Of a stretch of DNA of 64,000 bases, positions 48,941 to 61,960 are shown piece after piece. Source of the DNA: Sindora glabra (lineage: Eukaryota > Streptophyta > Magnoliopsida > Fabales > Fabaceae). The position numbers were made by a program, and so were the translations under genes. The notes under the pieces are model-generated. The model saw nothing but the letters and a program-made list of their open reading frames with translations, did no database searches and was not told the DNA's origin. The stretch lies in NCBI GenBank assembly GCA_020226215.1, contig CM035233.1, positions 23,625,150 to 23,689,149 of the forward strand, in the 5' to 3' direction. Within the stretch, counting starts at the first letter, position 1; each line of letters opens with the position of its first letter.

Positions 48941-49382
48941 ATATCATATAACTATTTATTATATGAGAACTTAGAATTTATATAATATTTTTTAATAATA
49001 TTTTTAATTTTATACAACTTGAAAAGCCAATCAATTTTGTTCACATTCTATTATTACAAAATAAAGAAGCCCATTTTATGAATATTACGTCTTATTGAAC
49101 TTGTATTATTAGTATATCATTAGTTTCTAATTAAATTTAATGAATTAATATTATAACTATCTCTATATATTATACTATAAGGACATTATAGTCAATTAAC
49201 TTAATTACATTTTCTTTTTCTCTAATTTGCTCTCATTCCAAATAAAAGAAAACATCTTTTCTATTTTCTTTCTCTCTCATTTTATTTCATTCCAAACAAC
49301 CTAAAAGAAAATTTCCTCTCCTCCATTTTTTTTCTCTTCCATTTTCTTTCTCCTCTCATTTCACTCCTAGCCAAACAAAGCA
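48659..49382. mobile_element. possible Tourist-like MITE
   Basis: 724 bp. The right end GCCAAACAAAGCA is a typical plant MITE terminus and pairs loosely with the left AGAGCCTTTGTCTC. TTA is present on both sides (48,656-48,658 and 49,383-49,385). The right subterminal region is TTTTCTTTC/CTCTCATTT-rich. It contains an (AT)n run at 48,907-48,937. The left terminus match is weak. Confidence 0.35.
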
Positions 49383-49425
49383 TTAGGTAACATATCATTT
49401 TCCCCTTCTATGTATATAAATATAA

Positions 49426-49430
<5 letters not shown>

Positions 49431-49459
<29 letters not shown>
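49431..49459. repeat. (TA)n microsatellite
   Basis: About 14 perfect TA units just outside the MITE candidate. Confidence 0.9.
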
Positions 49460-49463
<4 letters not shown>

Positions 49464-51018
49464 TTTAGTCTAAATTTAGATTGTTATTAATTAATAATTA
49501 TTTTCTATTATAAGTTATCTTCTAATTCAAATTAATTCTTTTGTATTAAATTGGGATTAAAATTATTTATCAAATAAATATTTTTAAATTATAAATATTA
49601 GTATTAATTAAAGATTTGAAGCATGAAAGAGATGTGATGTGAATGGTTATAATAAACTATATAAAAACTCTCATAAAAATTTGTAAGAAATTCAAAAATA
49701 GTAATTTACGAAATCATAAAGTTATATATATATTATATTATAATATTTTTATTATAATAGATTTCTCCTCATTCATAATTCAAAAATTTTTTCTTAGAAT
49801 TTAAAAATTTTCTACGTTAAATTATTTATGTATTTTTCCAATACTCTAATTACTTTAATTGTATGAAACTTGTGTTTGAATGGAAACATTTTTCTCAACA
49901 ATATGTATATAACATATGCCGTGACCCTAAACAGAGAATTATATGACAAATACTTACCTCTCATTTGAAATTATAAAATTCAATTTATTTGAGTTGAATT
50001 CATTTATAAAATTATATGTTTTTTTTAGGTTTCAAACATAGAGTTCAAAACTTCACCTAAAGTTTTTTCCTTTCTTTCTGTGATTCAAATTGAACCGTTG
50101 TCAGTGTGAATTATTTTAAGAGCGGCTTCCCCATGCTGTTATAATATTTAAAATGACAAAATTCATTTATTCATATGTAATTCATTTTATTTTCGCTTTG
50201 TTTATTTTAATTATTTTTAATTAAAGTTATAAAAATTTATATATTTTTATAATTTAATCTTCTTCTTCTTCCTCCTTTAAAATTATAAAATTATAAGAGT
50301 TGAAACTAAAAAAAACAGTAAATTTAATAACGTATCATGAAATTTTAATTTTAGTCCAAAATGCTATATTGCGGATCAAACAATCCATCAGTCTTTTTTA
50401 CCGCGAGACCTTAACAAAGGAAGATGAGCACCAAGTGACAAAAAAAACGTACAATTCATTCTTTTCTTTTTACTAAAATCATTTTAAATGGTCAAAGTTT
50501 CAACAAATTAAATCATATAAGAGTTAATTTAGGTATTTAAAATTACATGTCGAAAATAATCTCATGTTAAATTATATTTTTTTAGAAAGAAAATATGTGA
50601 TGAGTTGATTAAAGTATTAAGTAATGCTATTTTCATTCTTTTTTTTTTTAAGCCAGCTCATTTCAAATTTTATTATGTATTAAAGGGGAATGCATGACAC
50701 ATTCTAAAAAATATGAAATTTCCCATTGTGCTAGGCCCATTTAAATTGAATAATATTCTTTTAATATAAAAAAAGCAAGTAAAATATTTAATCCCCATTT
50801 CCCCTCGCATTCGGTTGCAGCTTCCATTATGGGGATGTGATAAGGACATTTTATTAATCTTAATTTGTTTTTCATTGGGTACATAGATTTTGTTATTTGG
50901 TTTGTTCAACAACACATTGTTTTCGGTCAGAGACAAAATTATTCGATAAAGGGAATTAAATTTTTGTCACAGACTCACAAAGCCCTTTAGTGCTACTATT
51001 TTATAATGAGATTTGTAG
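49460..51018. other. AT-rich intergenic DNA, nothing recognised
   Basis: The 87-codon minus-strand frame at 50,673-50,936 has no recognisable domain. No RNA gene or complete element was found. Confidence 0.45.
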
Positions 51019-53702
51019 TAGGGCTGATAACGAGTACAACTGAGTTGAGTTTATCTTAGATCAATTTTTTGTTTGACTCAACTTATGTTTGGTTTAAGCC
51101 AATTTTTTCAACTCAAATTTAATTTGAATTGAGCTCACAAACAGTTCGACTGGACTTGTTAGATTAAATTAATTATAATAACATGATACTTTGTTAACAA
51201 TTTTAATAATTTAAAATACTTACAAAATTGTATATTTTTAACAACTTCACAATATAAAATTAAAAATTTATAAACAGATAAATTTAATATTATTATTCTA
51301 TTAATTATATATTAAAAATCATATTTAATGTAATATAAATTACAATTTCTCTCAAAATATAAAGTTATGAAATAATCATAAGTAGATTCTAAATGTTGAA
51401 TTAATATGAATTTTTTAATTCTTTTATTGACACTTATAACTTGATTGATTTACCCACAAATAATCATAGATCTTATTTAAAAAAATCCAAAAAATACACC
51501 TAATTATTTACTTTATAAAAGATTAATTAATAAATTATTTGAAAGAATAAAATTTAAAGCTAAATTTATTTACTTAAATATTTAACTTATAAAAATAAAA
51601 CTAATAAATTGTTTGAAAGAATAAAATTTGAAGTAGATATTATTTACTTAATTATTTGACTTATATAAGTAAAATTAATAAATTATTTAATAAAATTTTC
51701 TCTTTAAATTTTACTCTTCAAATAGATTCACAAATTAAAAATGATCAACCATTATTTATTTATTTTTTATTTTTACTTAAAATAATATTTGAAATACTTT
51801 AAAAATTATTGAAATAATATACTAGTAATAAATCTATCTCATTTTAGATTTTAGAACACAATGTTATTAAATAGTTTTTCAAAATATAATAATATATTAT
51901 AATACATATATTTATACTTATATGTATACATATATTTATTTGGATTCAAATAAAATCCATTGTTAGTATAAATTAACTTTACACTATCATTCACTCATGT
52001 ATTATTACGTCTATAAAAAATTATTAAAATTCTATTACTACAGTTAAAAATTCTTAATTACTTATACTTTTCTAATGATGTGTCTTTTTTTCGTTTACTG
52101 ATAATATAAAATATTTTATATTGATCATGGATCAAATTTAAATTCTATTTATTTTATATATTTATATGTTAAGATAGCTTATGATACAAATATGCTGAGC
52201 TTTGATTAACTCAAGCTTAACTCATTTAAAACACAAGCAAGATAATTTAGCTCATATATTGTTCGTTTATCTAATGAGCTCGATGTTAGGATCGGGAGCT
52301 AAACAAACGCATTGAAAATTAACTTATCCCAGCTAATGGATCTATGCAAAATGTTAGATTAGAATAAGGATTTGGTTAATACCTTTTCGATGATTCAATG
52401 ACTCATTTGCTAATCACCTTTTCAACTTCCTTTCAATCGAAAACTCTGAGGTATCTACATGAATCAGCAGATCACCAATGAACGTCCATTACCACTGATT
52501 GGAATTCTCCTCCTTTGCCTCATAGTGCTAGCTACACCTTTTCAAGGGTTATGGTCAAAGAGGGTTGTTAGAGTTTTTATGCTTTGGGATGCTGAATAAT
52601 CTCTATTATTACCCAACAAGCCTATTTAAATAGGTGTATAGAAAATCCAAACTAATTGGGCTTTGTTCCATGTATAATTATAGGCTTATTGTTGGGTCTT
52701 ATAATTATAACATAGAATTCCCAAATATTAGGTCCAAACAATTTGGTCCATCAATTCCAAATCCACTAGGTTCTAAGTGTGCGACCCTATAAATTCTCAT
52801 TATATTGGTAATAATCATAAATCACATTAATGATCATAAACAATGAGCGGTATCTAGCAATGCATCATTGTTACTTAAGTAATGAGAAAGTTGATAATTC
52901 GACTGAATCTTTACATGTGATCATCATTATATCATTTTGTCCTAGACATCTAGATTGAGCATGAGACATGGACCATATCATTCATGTATAGCCCAATCTA
53001 AAGGTTTCTTGATTCCTAAGTAAGCTAACTGAAGCAAATATAATTAACATCCCATGTCAATTTATCTGAGCATGGCCATGCATTTTCTCATCTTTACTTA
53101 ATCAAGGGACCCATAGATGTCACTCCTATTATGTAAGAGGGATAAATTCCATCTTGATCACACAAATCTCTCTGTATGGTATGTGACATATCCAATAACT
53201 ATCCTTGCATTCACTCAACTATGAGTGATATAGAGTAGTATCAAAATATGAAACTCACTTGTAAGGAACCTTGGTGATCTCAGGTCAAATGATCATATTA
53301 ATAATAATCACTAAGAATTACTTATAACAGTCATATAACAATTCATGTAGTATTTTTAAGGTGGGTCGGTCTAGTATAGTCATGTGTAAACTTAATATCT
53401 CATATAAGTTACCGCACATGCTAATCTTAACATATCAAAACAACCCAATCCACAATAATATATGACTAGGGACATTTAAGAATATAATTATTCTAAGATT
53501 ATTATCATAATTAAATATATCATGTAGACAATATATGTATAAATATGATAATTAGAATTACTATTAAAATAATACGATTTAAATTTACAATAATCAATAT
53601 GATTGGTTTTAGGGTATATATATTAACACTTGACATATTGAGTTAAAACTTGAATCAAGCTATAAGTCGCTCACAAGCTAGCTTGACTCGTTGCCAACCT
53701 TA
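51019..53702. mobile_element. hAT-type non-autonomous element, split by a solo LTR
   Basis: Termini TAGGGCTGATAACGAG and CTCGTTGCCAACCTTA form a hAT-type inverted pair. Flanks ATTTGTAG (51,011-51,018) and ATTAGTAG (53,703-53,710) agree at 7 of 8 positions, the duplication size of hAT elements. Without the LTR insertion at 52,284-53,628 the element is about 1.33 kb. The interior matches 18,389-19,304 in inverse orientation. No transposase is encoded, so it would need a partner. Confidence 0.75.
52284..53628. mobile_element. solo LTR nested in the hAT-type element
   Basis: 1,345 bp starting TGTTAGGATCGGG and ending TATATTAACA, with TG/CA termini of the kind common in Ty1/copia LTRs. Flanks are CTCGA (52,279-52,283) and CTTGA (53,629-53,633), differing by one C/T transition. 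The sequence between is less AT-rich than its surroundings and has no coding frame. A second LTR or internal region is absent, so it is a solo LTR or a very short derivative. Confidence 0.75.
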
Positions 53703-53710
53703 ATTAGTAG

Positions 53711-54197
53711 CACTTCTAAACAGTCTTCAATTATTCATTCTTTAACCACCATGCCTCTTGATTTAGTTAGTTTAATTCCACATTATTTAATATGAAGATT
53801 TTTTCTTTTAGAATGTTTGCAAGATAAGAAAAGAAGAAGCATTGGAAAAACTCTGCTAATTAAGAAATACATGATATAATAGAGTGAATAATGTTTATTC
53901 CCCCTAGTTAAGTAGTTAATTAGGTAATTACTATCGTAATTTCTAAAATATTAGTATTTATCATTAGCTCCATTTTGAGTATTTAAATAAGGTTTGAACA
54001 AGCATTTGTAAGAAACTAAGTGTTTCACTTTCAAACTGACTGTAATGTATCCATAAACTGATAATTAGATACCCATATATTTTGTTACTCTAATAATCTA
54101 ATACTATAACAATGTAACTAACATGATAAACCTAATTGCATAAATTGATACCATAAAAGTTGACAATCTGATCAATATTTTGACCATATAAATTGTT
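53711..54197 (-). other. AT-rich DNA, possibly 3' untranslated part of the Tat element
   Basis: No features of its own. It lies downstream of the minisatellite relative to the minus-strand pol remnant, where a 3' LTR would be expected, but no LTR was recognised. Confidence 0.3.
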
Positions 54198-54525
54198 AGG
54201 AAGCCTTGATGGGCTTGATTAGGAGCCTTAATGGGCTTGATCGAGCCTAATATTTTGAAGCTAAAAAAAGCTTGATAGAGGTTTATTGGTATCGGTAAAT
54301 TGAAGCTTGAATAAGCTTGATTGAGATTAATCAATATTAGTAAATTAAAGCTTGAATGAGGTTAACTAGTGTCGATAATTTTAAAGCTTAAATGAGCTTA
54401 ATTAAGGCCTATTAATGTTAGTAGTTTAAAGCTTAAATGAGCTTGATTAAAACTAATCAATGTTAGCAATTTTAAGCTTATATAAGCTTCATTAGTTGAT
54501 TGATGTCAGCAATTTAAAAAATCAT
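54198..54525. repeat. minisatellite, about 55-60 bp period
   Basis: Five to six diverged units around a core like AGCTTGATTGAG, then TAATCAATRTTAG, then AATTTAAAGCTT. HindIII-type AAGCTT recurs in most units. Units differ by substitutions and small indels. Confidence 0.7.
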
Positions 54526-54559
54526 CTGACAATTTTCATGCAAACTTTCTCATTTTACT

Positions 54560-54790
54560 CATCGTATTTTAAGACAAATCATGGTAATTACATAGTCATA
54601 CAGCTTAACAAAATGAAAGCATGTATTTATTCTATCAAAGTGAAGTAATATTCTTTTAGGCGAATGGCATTCCAAGTTAGAGGAATCATCTTTCCTTCTC
54701 AAGTTTCTAACTAAAAAGCTTAATTTCCAAGATCCTTTATTAGTTAGAAGGGGCTTTCCCAATTCACAACTAGCTTTCCATCTTCTTGGT
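54560..54790 (-). pseudogene. Tat/Ogre-type integrase C-terminal end
   Basis: Minus-strand translation with stops gives GKLVVNWE, then KDLG, then IPLTWNAIRLKEYYF. This matches the end of plant Tat-lineage pol, where the pattern is normally 'NWEGPY ... GAYKL ... IPRTWNA.HLK.YY'. Confidence 0.7.
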
Positions 54791-55700
54791 TCTTCATAGG
54801 ACTACTTACTCTCCCTAATACCAAAAAATACCTTTGAAAATCCTCATGATATGATGTGTTTGTTGTGGTATTTTACATCTCTTTATTTGTAAGTGAAAGA
54901 CCAAATATAGGTTCATTTCATAATCTTTCTTTAACATATCCAACATCTATCTTCCCAATTCATCATTATTTCTATTCAAATATTGCTCCAGTTTTCTATT
55001 TGGCTCAATAATCTTAATAAGAATAATGTTTCATGACCATAAGTAAGGTGAAAGAGGTTTTCTTTGGTAGTTGATTGGACAACCATCTTTTATTACTATA
55101 GGACACTTGAAAGCTCTTTTACCTATTTAACCCTCTAGCTTTATGTATAATCCATCCAATAGGATCCAATTAGCTAACTTAACTTGTGCATTTGTTTGAG
55201 GGTGTTTTAAAAAAGAAATATTTGAATAGTAAGAAAGTCTTAACAAATTTTCTTGAAAAACTTGCTAACATACTAAGCTTTATTGTTACTTATGATAACC
55301 TTTGGGATACCAAATTTGCAAATAACATTTTTCACATAAATTTTTATGTATTCTTTGCAATAATAGTAGCTAAAGGTTTAACTTTAATCTATTTTCTAAA
55401 ATAATCTACTACCATAATTCATAATTTGAATTATCTTAGAACTATTAAGAAAGGTCCTAGTAAGTCCACACCCTATTAGGTGAATGGCCACAATGATATG
55501 ATCATTTTTTGATTTGAAGGTTCTAGGGACAATCACATGTAACTAGCATTGGTCACATATTTTCACCAATTCGATGGCATCTTTCTTCATAGTTGGCAAG
55601 AAATAACTAAATCGTAACACTTTCTAGGCTATAGTGGACCTAACTAGGTGACTACCACAAACTCCTTCATGTAATTTTTGCAAAATGAAGTTTTCTTCAT
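54791..55700 (-). pseudogene. Tat/Ogre-type integrase zinc finger and core, decayed
   Basis: The HHCC zinc finger is recognisable at about 55,545-55,690 (LQKLHEGVCGSHLV, DAIELVKICDQC). The start of the catalytic core follows at about 55,300-55,500 (WPFT, WGVDLLGPF, MVVDYFRK, KVKPLATI). The second half of the core (54,791-55,200) is heavily scrambled. Integrase of this type would insert the element; here it is full of stops. Confidence 0.7.
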
Positions 55701-56890
55701 TTAGGTAGAAGCATTTCAATGTGGGGAGGGTAAATCCTCTTTTATATAGTCAATCATCCTTTAAAAAGAATGATGCTACCTTTTTCTTAAGTCCTTTTAC
55801 CTTAATTGGGTTAATAAGTAGTTCTTATTTCTTTATGTATGCATATATAGGATCTATCCATAAAGAAAATCGGTTAACATCCATGACCTATATTTTTTCA
55901 ATGATTAGTGTTGCAATGGCCTTTTGTAGCATGGTCTGATTATTATTTATGGTAGCCTTAGTAATGTCTAACTTAGATAAGGTGTTATCATGATCATTCT
56001 CTATTATGGGAATTTGTTGAAGATAAAAAATCTGAAATTTCAAAATCAATATCTTTACTTTCTTAACATATCGAATCAAGTAAGGCACCTTAGTTTCTTA
56101 CATTTGTTTAATTTGTCCAAACATCAGTTAAGAATAGCTTTTTGTAACTTTGCTGTTATTTCTTTTAGTAATATTAATCCTATTATTAATGTTAATATTT
56201 TAATTAGTTATTAGTGGTTTTAAAGTTATAATTTAGAGCAAACTGTATTGTTACTCTTTCTAGCCTTTCTAGGATAATTCCTACTCCATTTCCATTTTTG
56301 GTTAGAGGTTTTATCGACATAAAAGGTCTATATGAATGGTTAATTTTCTTTTGCTTCTTCATGCTTTTCAGGTTAAATTATTTTGGTGATGAAGTCAATT
56401 AGTACTTATACCTTCATAGCTCTTCATAATTTAAAACAAAGGTTGTACTTATCAACTTTATAGCTCATGTTATGAGTGGTAATATTAGTTTTGTACAACA
56501 TTTACTTTATGGTTAGTCCATTCTTACCACTATTTGATGTGATTAAAAGTAAGGTTAAAATTTTTTAGAATTGGTGAGTAAAGCAAAGGTTAATTTCTCT
56601 ATTTTCTAATGTCTTTGCTTCATATAGTGACTTACTTAAGTAGTAAATTGCTTTTTTTCTCCATTAACTTCTTTAATCAAGATGACACTTACAAGCTCAT
56701 TTATTATTGCTGGGTAAAGGTATAGGTTTTCTTTAGGATCAAGTCTTAATAAGATCGATGGAAAGGCTAGAAAGTGTTTTAACTTTTTGAATTTTTTTTT
56801 GCCTTCTTCATCTCGAGTGAATTTCCTTGATCTTTTAAGGATTTTATAAAATGGTAACTATTTATCAGTCGACCTGTTAGGATTAGTTTC
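55701..56890 (-). pseudogene. Tat/Ogre-type RNase H and RT tail, truncated
   Basis: An RNase H block at about 56,240-56,420 shows VLIDFITK, TFYVDKTSN and QKWK. The RT-connection region at about 56,500-56,880 shows KIEKLTFALL and PYF-SHQIVV. Polypeptide order continues upstream of integrase, as in gypsy. The remnant stops abruptly at about 56,890, and RT, protease, gag and LTRs are missing. Confidence 0.7.
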
Positions 56891-57336
56891 ACTCTAATAA
56901 GTATGTTTTTTAATAAATGTAAATATTTAACAGATTTAATTATTACCTCAACATGATATGCCTCAATATGATAAATTTTTTATCAATACATATTTTTATA
57001 AATTTTTGTAATTTTTTATAATTATTAAAAGTAATATTTTTATATAAAAATTAAAAAATAAAAAAAAATTATACTTTGAAAGGTAAAATTGTAACATTAA
57101 ATATAAAATTCTTATATACTTGTAATTTAAAAAAATTGTAAATTTTATATAAAAGTTGCATATTTTGTCATCAATAAGTTAAATTCTAGTAGAAATCAAT
57201 AAAAATTGAATCAAAATAATTTTTTTGACTAAAAAAAGGAATGAAATGATGGAAAGATACTCTAATTTTATGAAGCAATGTGTTAATTAGATACTCATCA
57301 AAACATTTTATAATGCTAAATCTAATTTATTATATT

Positions 57337-57413
<77 letters not shown>

Positions 57414-57677
57414 TTATATTTGCTATTAATTACATTTGATATATTATATAGTGCTAAATTTAAGTATCTCTTAAGAAATTAACAATAACAAGAAACTTGG
57501 TAACTAATGAAGGGTTGGATCCATTACTTCAAAGTGCAAAAAAAAATTTAAATCGAATGAACAAAGTTTCTTTCTTAGACCTTGTGGCTATATTAGATAC
57601 GATGATGGAATTCTAAATGATGAAGCATTAATATGAAAGTCTATAAATAAATCATACAAAGATACATTAATTGAGAT
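56891..57677. other. AT-rich DNA with microsatellite
   Basis: No coding or element signals apart from the (AT)n run listed separately. Confidence 0.5.
57339..57410. repeat. (AT)36 microsatellite
   Basis: 72 bp of uninterrupted AT repeat, the longest in the window. It could form a hairpin and is likely to be length-polymorphic. Confidence 0.97.
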
Positions 57678-60600
57678 AATTACAAGAAAATCTATATTTA
57701 GTAATGAAAATTAGTGACAAAATTACCATTAGTAAATGAGTCTACAAGCCTCAAATATATATATGGGCATTTGAACATCTGTTACTAATTTTATTAATAA
57801 TTTGTTTAATTCTTGTATTTCAAGCTAAAAATTAATTTTGTCTCTAAATTTGTTAGTAAAATTTACTAACAAAATTAGTGACAGAATTAAAATTTTTGTT
57901 TTTACATTATTAATGGATTTGGTGATGAACTCATGTATAAAAATTTTAAATTTTATTTTTCAAAATAATGAAATTTTGTAAACTTAGAGACGGACTTCTC
58001 GCTAGTTCTGTTGTTATTTAGAATGTACGTTTCATTAAAATATGTTAATTTTATCGCTAATCTGAATCTTATATCAAACCTTGATGCTAGACCCCTACTT
58101 TTCCCCTTTTCCTCTCCCCCTTTCTATGTCACTACTACATTATTTCCTCCTATGAGCTTCTATTTTAATAGATGAATTTTTCTCTATATATTCTATTTTG
58201 GATTTTTTTTATTTTTTTTGCTAATTTTAGAACTTAATTTGCTAATTTGTTACATATCCTATTGATTATGCCCTAAATTTTTATGATTTAGATTTAATTA
58301 TATTCTAGTTAATTGATTTTAGGGTTTAATTTATTGACTTGTTGATTTGTGTGATTTTAATCTAAATTTCCATGTTAAATGTGATTTCTAAATAAGCTTG
58401 AATTTGATTGCTACTAAACAAGCTTGAATATGATTCATTGATTTGTATGATTCTAAAAAAAATAATTTTCCATATTCCACTTTGTTTTATTTTTCCTTTT
58501 TTATGTTGTTAAAACTCTATCCTACACTAAAAGATATATTGTAAAGCAAATTTTTGCTTAGTTTTTGAAATGAAATCTTCAATTTCTAAAAAATTATATT
58601 TTTAGGCATTTTTAATTTTTAATTATATGAATATTATCAAAGATTTTATTTTAAAAAATTTTTAATTTTTAAAATGAGTATTCAATAATGAAAGATATAT
58701 TTTAATGATTTTTTTTTCAATTTTAAAAAATTATAATTTAAGATTATGTTTAATTTTTAAAATGAATAACCAATCCTTAAAAAAATATACTTTAAAATGA
58801 TAATCAATCCTAATTGTAAGAATGTTATTGGATATGACTCGTTGGCAGACTAGTAGTTTCAAATCTCATTTAATCATCACATGGTGTTGTCTTCTAATTT
58901 TAGAAACTTAATATATGCAAGTCATAGTGGCTAGTTATCATTTTTATGTCAATTTTCTAATTACTCATAAAACCACTAATTTATAAAAATCAAATAGGGT
59001 CCATTAAATTTATTGATCTTTTGTAATTCTTAATAAAAGTTAGGGAATATATATTAGTTGCATTATATATATACAGTTGCATTTTTTTATCACAAGCTAG
59101 TTAGAAAACTCCAACTTAGTATTAGTTTTTAGATAAGTTAGTATTTGTTAAATTAGAAAACTAAATTTAATTCTTAAATTAAGTTAGAAAACTTTAACGT
59201 AGTTTTAGTTTTAGTATTAGTTTTAGTTTTTAGGTAAGTTTGAAAATTAAAATTGATTCTTAGTTAATTAAATTAGAAGACCACCACTTAGTGTTAGTTT
59301 TATTATTAGTATTAGTATTAATTTTTAGGTAAGTTAGTTTTTAGCTTAATTATTTATATAATTATAGGTTAATTTGTATTGTAATAATTAATATCTTATT
59401 TATTGAATATTATAATTAAGGTATTATGTTGTCATCATATGGAAGTACATTATCTTTTAAGAAGGGTGGCTGGAGGCTTAGAGGTCATGGTGATGATAGG
59501 ATATTAATGACTCTTTCATCTTGGGCCACTTTAGGTGCTACACCATTAACAACCATAGCACCGACATGACTGTAATAGTTAACTGGGCAAGAATCCTAAA
59601 CTTCTTGACTTGCTTTTGAGGATTTTTCCTAACCTACTCCTTAAGACCTTACCCAATAGACAGACCTAAGCCAAGTTACTTGTTTGAGATACCTACTAGC
59701 ACATCTTTAGGGTAAAGACCAAGCTAATGGTAGAATTTGGGTGCATTCAAAGGGAGAATCATAAGTATTAGTTAATATTCAATGATATGACCATTGTTAG
59801 CATTAATTTATATTAATTCATTAACTTTCAATGATTTATTTGTATTGTTTAACATTTGTATTAATTTTACATTGCTATATTTGGTTGTAATTAATTGTAG
59901 TTTGATTATTACATCTATCTATGTTCCCATTAAAGATATAATAAAGGTGATACAAACATGCTTCATGGAGTCAACCCTCACCTACACTGTCTCCCAAAAG
60001 CTTAATAATAATTGGTTTAAGGATTAGCAAGTAAATTTAGGGTTTAGCATGATCATTATTTATATTTATATTTTAATTTGACAATTTACACTCATTTTAC
60101 TTGAATTTTTCAATGTTTACAAGCTATGCATAAGTGATATTCTGAGGCCATATATATGATAAAAAATAATTTTGCCTATAAGGTTATAAGGCCATGACAA
60201 ACTGGATGAGGAAGGGCTTCTTAAACAAACTCGAATAGATGCCTTAGCACATTTTTTATCTATAAAATATGTTTAACTTTCAAATTTAATTTTATAGGAG
60301 AAGTACTCTAAGATGTTGGTAGCATTTTATCACTTATTAACTAAAGGTAATAAGAGCAACTCTATACAAGTCAACAAGACCTCACTATAGATGGAGGTAG
60401 TTAAGTGTTAGAACATAAAAGGTTTCATTTATAGCATGGGATTAAAGGAGTATAAGGTTACTAGGCCATCATCTTCCATAGCTAGTTTGTCTTTACAACT
60501 TGAGATGTAGAAGTTATATACCAATGTCGAGTAATAACATATAGAGCTTGAAGTGGCATGAAAAAGGATGATAACCTAAGAGTTGTAGCTTGCTTTTTAG

Positions 60601-61300
60601 TAGATGATGATTAAGGAATATAAGTACAAATTTAAAGCCTTGTTTAAGAGGTTAGAGATGACACCTGCCACTTTGTTGCTAGTTGACCAAAGACGCAAGT
60701 GTCATAGAGACAACTAGTAGCAAGATGCTGAAAGCTAGCAATATAGTGTCTAGGTTTTGTATTTGATTATTGTATGAATATTAGATATGATTATTTTTGT
60801 ACATATATTAAATTCCATTAATTTTTATTATTTTTGGTTATATAAATAAAATATTCATATTCAATTTTTTTTATGAAATTTGATTCCAAAAATTAATTTT
60901 TAAATAGGTAATTGTTTAAAAAAACTAATTAACATAGTGTGTTTACTATTTGGCTTGCTACAAAAATAGGTAACATAACAATAAATATTTTTTAAATTAA
61001 TGATCAATTTTCCAATAATAACACTACTGATCTTGTAAAAATTTTCTAAGGCAATCATAAATATACCAACAGATCAAAAATTAGTGACAAATTAATCCAT
61101 TGTTAAATTCAATTTTAGCAATGGATAAAATATTGCTAATTCCATCTATTGTTCATTTTTGTTCCTCGTGGACTCACAAAATTAGTGATAAATATAAAAA
61201 TTTTATCACTAACTAAATTTGTTGCTAAATATTTTAGCATTGGATTTTCAAAAATTAGTAACAGATTTATCCATTACTAGTCTTTTTTTTTTAGGTAGTG
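57678..61300. mobile_element. CACTA-type element, degenerate
   Basis: The right end reads ...TTTTTTTAGGTAGTG, so its complement begins CACTACCTAAAAA. The left end AATTACAAGAAAATCTAT is a mutated CACTACAAGAAAA. About 350 bp inside each end is packed with AAATTAGTGAC/ATTTGTCACTAA-type subterminal repeats in both orientations (57,690-58,010 and 61,030-61,275). No 3 bp duplication matches. A decayed ORF1-like stretch (59,430-60,740) lies inside, and no TNP2 transposase was seen, so it is a deletion derivative. Confidence 0.65.
59430..60740 (+). pseudogene. CACTA ORF1-like remnant, decayed
   Basis: Plus-strand pieces with stops and interruptions resemble the accessory protein of CACTA elements (plant Ptta/En-Spm type): a polar start near 59,430, a central block near 59,920-60,020, and a C-terminal part near 60,420-60,720 with a Ser-rich segment followed by a Lys/Glu-rich helix. 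Recognition is by overall pattern only; no catalytic motif exists in this family. The 77-codon frame at 59,794-60,027 is part of it at most. Confidence 0.35.
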
Positions 61301-61439
61301 AAAGATGGTTTGGAAATTAATGTGGTCTAAAAGGCTGACCAAGTGAAACAAAAACTTATGAATGAAGAGAAAAAGGATGATGAAGAGAATTTTTGTGGGT
61401 TTTAAATTGTGGAAGGTAGTGATAAAGGCACCCATGCAC

Positions 61440-61590
61440 CTTATTAGATTATAAGTTTGCATTAATAAGCGAAAATTAAATTAGTTATGGCCATGTGATG
61501 GAATTCTAGATATGATTAATTTGACTAATAAGTATTTTTTGATCAAATTTAGTTCCTTATTAGATTATAAGTTTGCATTAATAAGCAAAA
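61440..61590. repeat. short direct repeat, 32 bp, two copies
   Basis: CCTTATTAGATTATAAGTTT followed by GCATTAATAAGC occurs at about 61,439-61,470 and 61,556-61,587. It overlaps the start of the LINE remnant. Confidence 0.8.
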
Positions 61591-61960
61591 CTTGGCTACT
61601 TCATGATTATTATTTAACTATCTAACAATTTGATCTAGATTTTGATCTTGAAGATGATGTAACTGAAAAAAGTTGTTATTTTGATTCAACTACCTGGTCT
61701 TCTAATCAAGCTTTATTGTAAAATTTTTTTTTCATTTTCTTCAATAACAGGGTAAGCAAACTATTAAAAACAAATACTACTACCTCTAATCAATCTAGAG
61801 GTAAGTATGCTTACTTATGTGTGAAGGTGGATTTGACTAAAGAAATTCTGGAAAAATATGCAATTAAGGGTAAAACATACCATTGAATATGAAGATACAT
61901 TGGAATAAAGAGTTTCTAGGGATGTAAAACAAAGGATGAAAAGTTTGGCTCATTGTATTT
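61450..61960 (+). pseudogene. LINE ORF1 (gag-like) remnant
   Basis: Plus-strand translation gives NKYFLIKFSSLLDYKFALI, then TWLLHDYYLTI, FDLDFD and, further on, GKYAYLCVKVDLTKEILEKY with GKTYH. This is the order of the DUF4283-type RNA-binding domain and following block of plant L1-like ORF1. Stops interrupt it, and the zinc knuckle expected next is not recognisable. Confidence 0.65.

Noticed and set aside
58840..58900. tRNA/SINE-like B-box resemblance (AGTTTCAAATCTC)
   Set aside because: No matching A box at proper spacing, no cloverleaf, and no poly-A or short-repeat tail.
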